The translations under genes and the position numbers were made by a program. Of a stretch of DNA of 6,313 nt, positions 4,644 to 6,313 are shown one piece after another. The stretch is from Acidobacteriota bacterium. Its GTDB lineage: Bacteria; Acidobacteriota; Terriglobia; Terriglobales; Acidobacteriaceae. Every line of letters starts with the position of its first letter. The stretch's first letter is position 1. The stretch covers positions 1 through 6,313 of the forward strand of contig JAJYZK010000194.1 of the NCBI GenBank assembly GCA_021799945.1, in the 5' to 3' direction. A model generated the notes under the pieces. The model ran no database searches and was not told where the DNA came from. It was given only the letters and a program-made list of their open reading frames with translations.

Positions 4644-6313
4644 ATGATCCGCTGGCTCCCTGTACCGGGTGCGCTCGGCCGCACCTTTACTCTGCTGTCG
4701 CTGTTGACCGCAACCGCCGTACTGGCGCAGCCGGCCCAGCCCTATCCGGCGATCGAGCGCGAGAATCAGGTCATCGCGGTCGAGCCATACGCGCCCAATA
4801 TTGTCCGCGTGACCCTGAGCACCCTGGCGGCCGAAGCCGCAGCGGCTCCCGGCGCGGGCATCGTTGCGCAACCGGATGCCCAAGGCTGGCGCCACGCCAC
4901 CAACGCGCAAGGCTCCGACGTGTATGCGAGCGACCGCATGACGGTGACCGTGGCGCCCACACGCAAACGCACCCCCGGCGCTAAGCCTCCGGATACGGCG
5001 AAGTTCTTTTCCGGCTCGACGGCCGGCGTCAACATCCGCTTCACCCTGCCCGATGGCGCCCAGCTTACGGACATGCAAGGCTGGCAGATGGCGGAGCTCA
5101 ATCAGAAGGACGACACGCTGAAGAACGCCCGCGGCATCCTGCCCAAAGACCTGCCTCTCTACACCGTCGGCGCCACCTTGGATGCGCCGGACGGCGAGCA
5201 TTACTATGGGCTTGGCCAGAACCAGGAGGGCTATCTCGACCACCGCGCGCGCCCGGTTGTCTGCGCGGCGAATTATCTGGCCCCGGCGTCGCCGTCCTGG
5301 TGTGTGCCTTTCGCGGTGACCAATCGGGGATATGGGCTGCTCTGGGACAATCCGTCGTCCACGACCATCTCTCCGGCATTCGACAACCGCACTACCTGGA
5401 CCTCCACCCTGGGCCGGCGGGTAAGCTACTTCCTCATCGCCGGCGCCACGGCGAATGAGATCTATGCCGGCTACCGGCTCCTCACCGGCGCTACTCCGAT
5501 GCTTCCCAAGGCCGCCTACGGATTTATCCAGTGCAAGCAGCGCTATCGCTCGCAGGCCGAGGTGCTGGCCGTGGCCAAAGGCTATCGCCAGCGCCATCTC
5601 CCGCTGGATATCATCGTCGTCGACTGGTTCTACTACACGCGCATGGGCCAGTACGATTTCGACCCCAGATTATGGCCTGACCCGGCCGCCATGAACCGCG
5701 AGCTGCACGCCGAGGATATCGAGACCATGATCTCCGTGTGGCCGCGCTTCGCCCCCGATTCCCGGTATTACCAGCTCATCCGCAACCGTGGCTGGTTCGA
5801 GCAGTTCCCTTCCGGCATCCCGGCCACGCCCGACGAGCCGACACCCGGCCAACCCGTGAACGGGCTGCCGTACGACAAGGCCGGCTCCGATATCGACACC
5901 ACCAACCCCGCCGCGGCGAAATGGTGGTGGTCGCTGATTCGCGACAACATTCAATCCCAGGGCTTCGACTATTTCTGGGCCGACGAAACCGAGCCCGATC
6001 TGCCGCCGGACGGCGCCTATCTCCACGTCGGCCCTGGGACCGAGTACTTCAACGTCTACCCGCTGTACCACACGGCGGCCATCTACGACGGGGTGCGCGC
6101 CGACGACCGCGGCAAGCGCGCTCTGATCCTCGCCCGGGACGCCTACACCGGCAGCCAGCGCAACGGCGACATGGTCTGGACCTCCGATATCTCGCCCACC
6201 TGGGACACGTTTCGGCGCCAGGTTCCCACTCTGCTCAACGATGCGGCCTCCGGCATCCCCTATGTCGGCGACGACATAGGCGGCTGGCAACCTCTTCCGC
6301 CGCTCCATACGCC
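4644..6313 (+). CDS. Exported GH31 glycosidase, alpha-xylosidase/alpha-glucosidase type (3' truncated by window)
   Basis: The first 556 residues of a glycoside hydrolase family 31 enzyme are present; the reading frame is open at the right edge, and members usually have 700-900 or more residues. Family enzymes cleave alpha-xylosyl or alpha-glucosyl ends by a retaining mechanism. A Sec signal peptide covers residues 1-28 (cleavage near VLA-QP) without a lipobox cysteine, so the enzyme should act in the periplasm or outside. An N-terminal beta domain includes YYGLGQNQEG (187-196), followed by the (beta/alpha)8 barrel from about 290: YGFIQCKQRYRSQAEV (292-307), LDIIVVDWFYY (321-331) with Asp327, and SVWPRF (364-369). 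The catalytic nucleophile is Asp447 in WADETEPD (445-452) and the acid/base Asp515 in WTSD (512-515) after GSQR (503-506). WADETEP resembles the exported alpha-xylosidase type with WLDATEP rather than the KTDFGE type. The acid/base box is WTSD where WSGD is usual. Activity (xyloside or glucoside) is not decided by sequence. Confidence 0.95.
   Translation, partial: MIRWLPVPGALGRTFTLLSLLTATAVLAQPAQPYPAIERENQVIAVEPYAPNIVRVTLSTLAAEAAAAPGAGIVAQPDAQGWRHATNAQGSDVYASDRMTVTVAPTRKRTPGAKPPDTAKFFSGSTAGVNIRFTLPDGAQLTDMQGWQMAELNQKDDTLKNARGILPKDLPLYTVGATLDAPDGEHYYGLGQNQEGYLDHRARPVVCAANYLAPASPSWCVPFAVTNRGYGLLWDNPSSTTISPAFDNRTTWTSTLGRRVSYFLIAGATANEIYAGYRLLTGATPMLPKAAYGFIQCKQRYRSQAEVLAVAKGYRQRHLPLDIIVVDWFYYTRMGQYDFDPRLWPDPAAMNRELHAEDIETMISVWPRFAPDSRYYQLIRNRGWFEQFPSGIPATPDEPTPGQPVNGLPYDKAGSDIDTTNPAAAKWWWSLIRDNIQSQGFDYFWADETEPDLPPDGAYLHVGPGTEYFNVYPLYHTAAIYDGVRADDRGKRALILARDAYTGSQRNGDMVWTSDISPTWDTFRRQVPTLLNDAASGIPYVGDDIGGWQPLPPLHT

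Noticed and set aside
4104..5597. A 497-codon minus-strand open frame, the longest open frame with both ends inside the window
   Set aside because: It is antisense to the clearly coding MFS and GH31 genes, spans the gap between them, and translates to Arg/Gly/Ala-rich sequence without domain motifs. It is a GC-driven shadow frame.
3218..6313. MFS and GH31 genes as a sugar-utilisation operon
   Set aside because: The transporter belongs to the drug-export Bcr/CflA family rather than to sugar importers, and 187 bp separate the genes. No functional link is supported.
1..6313. A new multi-gene defence, mobile or CRISPR-like system
   Set aside because: No regularly spaced repeats, nuclease, transposase, integrase, phage or toxin-antitoxin motifs were seen on either strand; the genes are separate known families plus small unknown proteins.

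Overview
The window is GC-rich bacterial DNA. It holds four recognisable protein-coding genes, one probable small membrane-protein gene and an unusually large share of sequence with no convincing gene. Its gene content (a ceramide-glucosyltransferase/HpnI-type glycosyltransferase, a Bcr/CflA exporter and an exported family GH31 glycosidase, on high-GC codons with long intergenic gaps) would fit a soil-type Gram-negative such as an Acidobacteriota member. That is inference from gene content, not from a marker gene.

Layout from left to right. Positions 1-399 hold no supported gene, but have short tandem repeats at the extreme left. A small minus-strand gene (400-576) encodes a 58-residue protein with a basic stretch and one C-terminal membrane segment. 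Positions 577-1094 hold no gene but contain several small inverted or direct repeats and a weak promoter-like site. A plus-strand gene (1095-2312) encodes a membrane glycosyltransferase of the ceramide glucosyltransferase type. A minus-strand gene (2592-3026) encodes a 144-residue exported protein of unknown function and converges on the glycosyltransferase gene. A 191-bp divergent intergenic region, carrying a perfect 11-bp-arm palindrome, separates it from a plus-strand Bcr/CflA major-facilitator exporter (3218-4456). After a further 187 bp, a plus-strand GH31 glycoside hydrolase with a signal peptide begins at 4644 and runs off the right edge, so its last part is missing.

The genes do not read as one operon. 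Strands alternate, gaps are 187 bp or more, and the functions (envelope glycolipid synthesis, drug or metabolite export, periplasmic or extracellular glycan cleavage) do not form one pathway. The common thread is the cell envelope: every gene encodes a membrane or exported protein. I found no CRISPR array, tRNA, rRNA, transposase, phage gene or obvious new multi-gene system. The observations most worth checking are the unusual residues around the GH31 acid/base, the unlinked ceramide-type glycosyltransferase, the small tail-anchored protein and the palindrome in the divergent promoter region.
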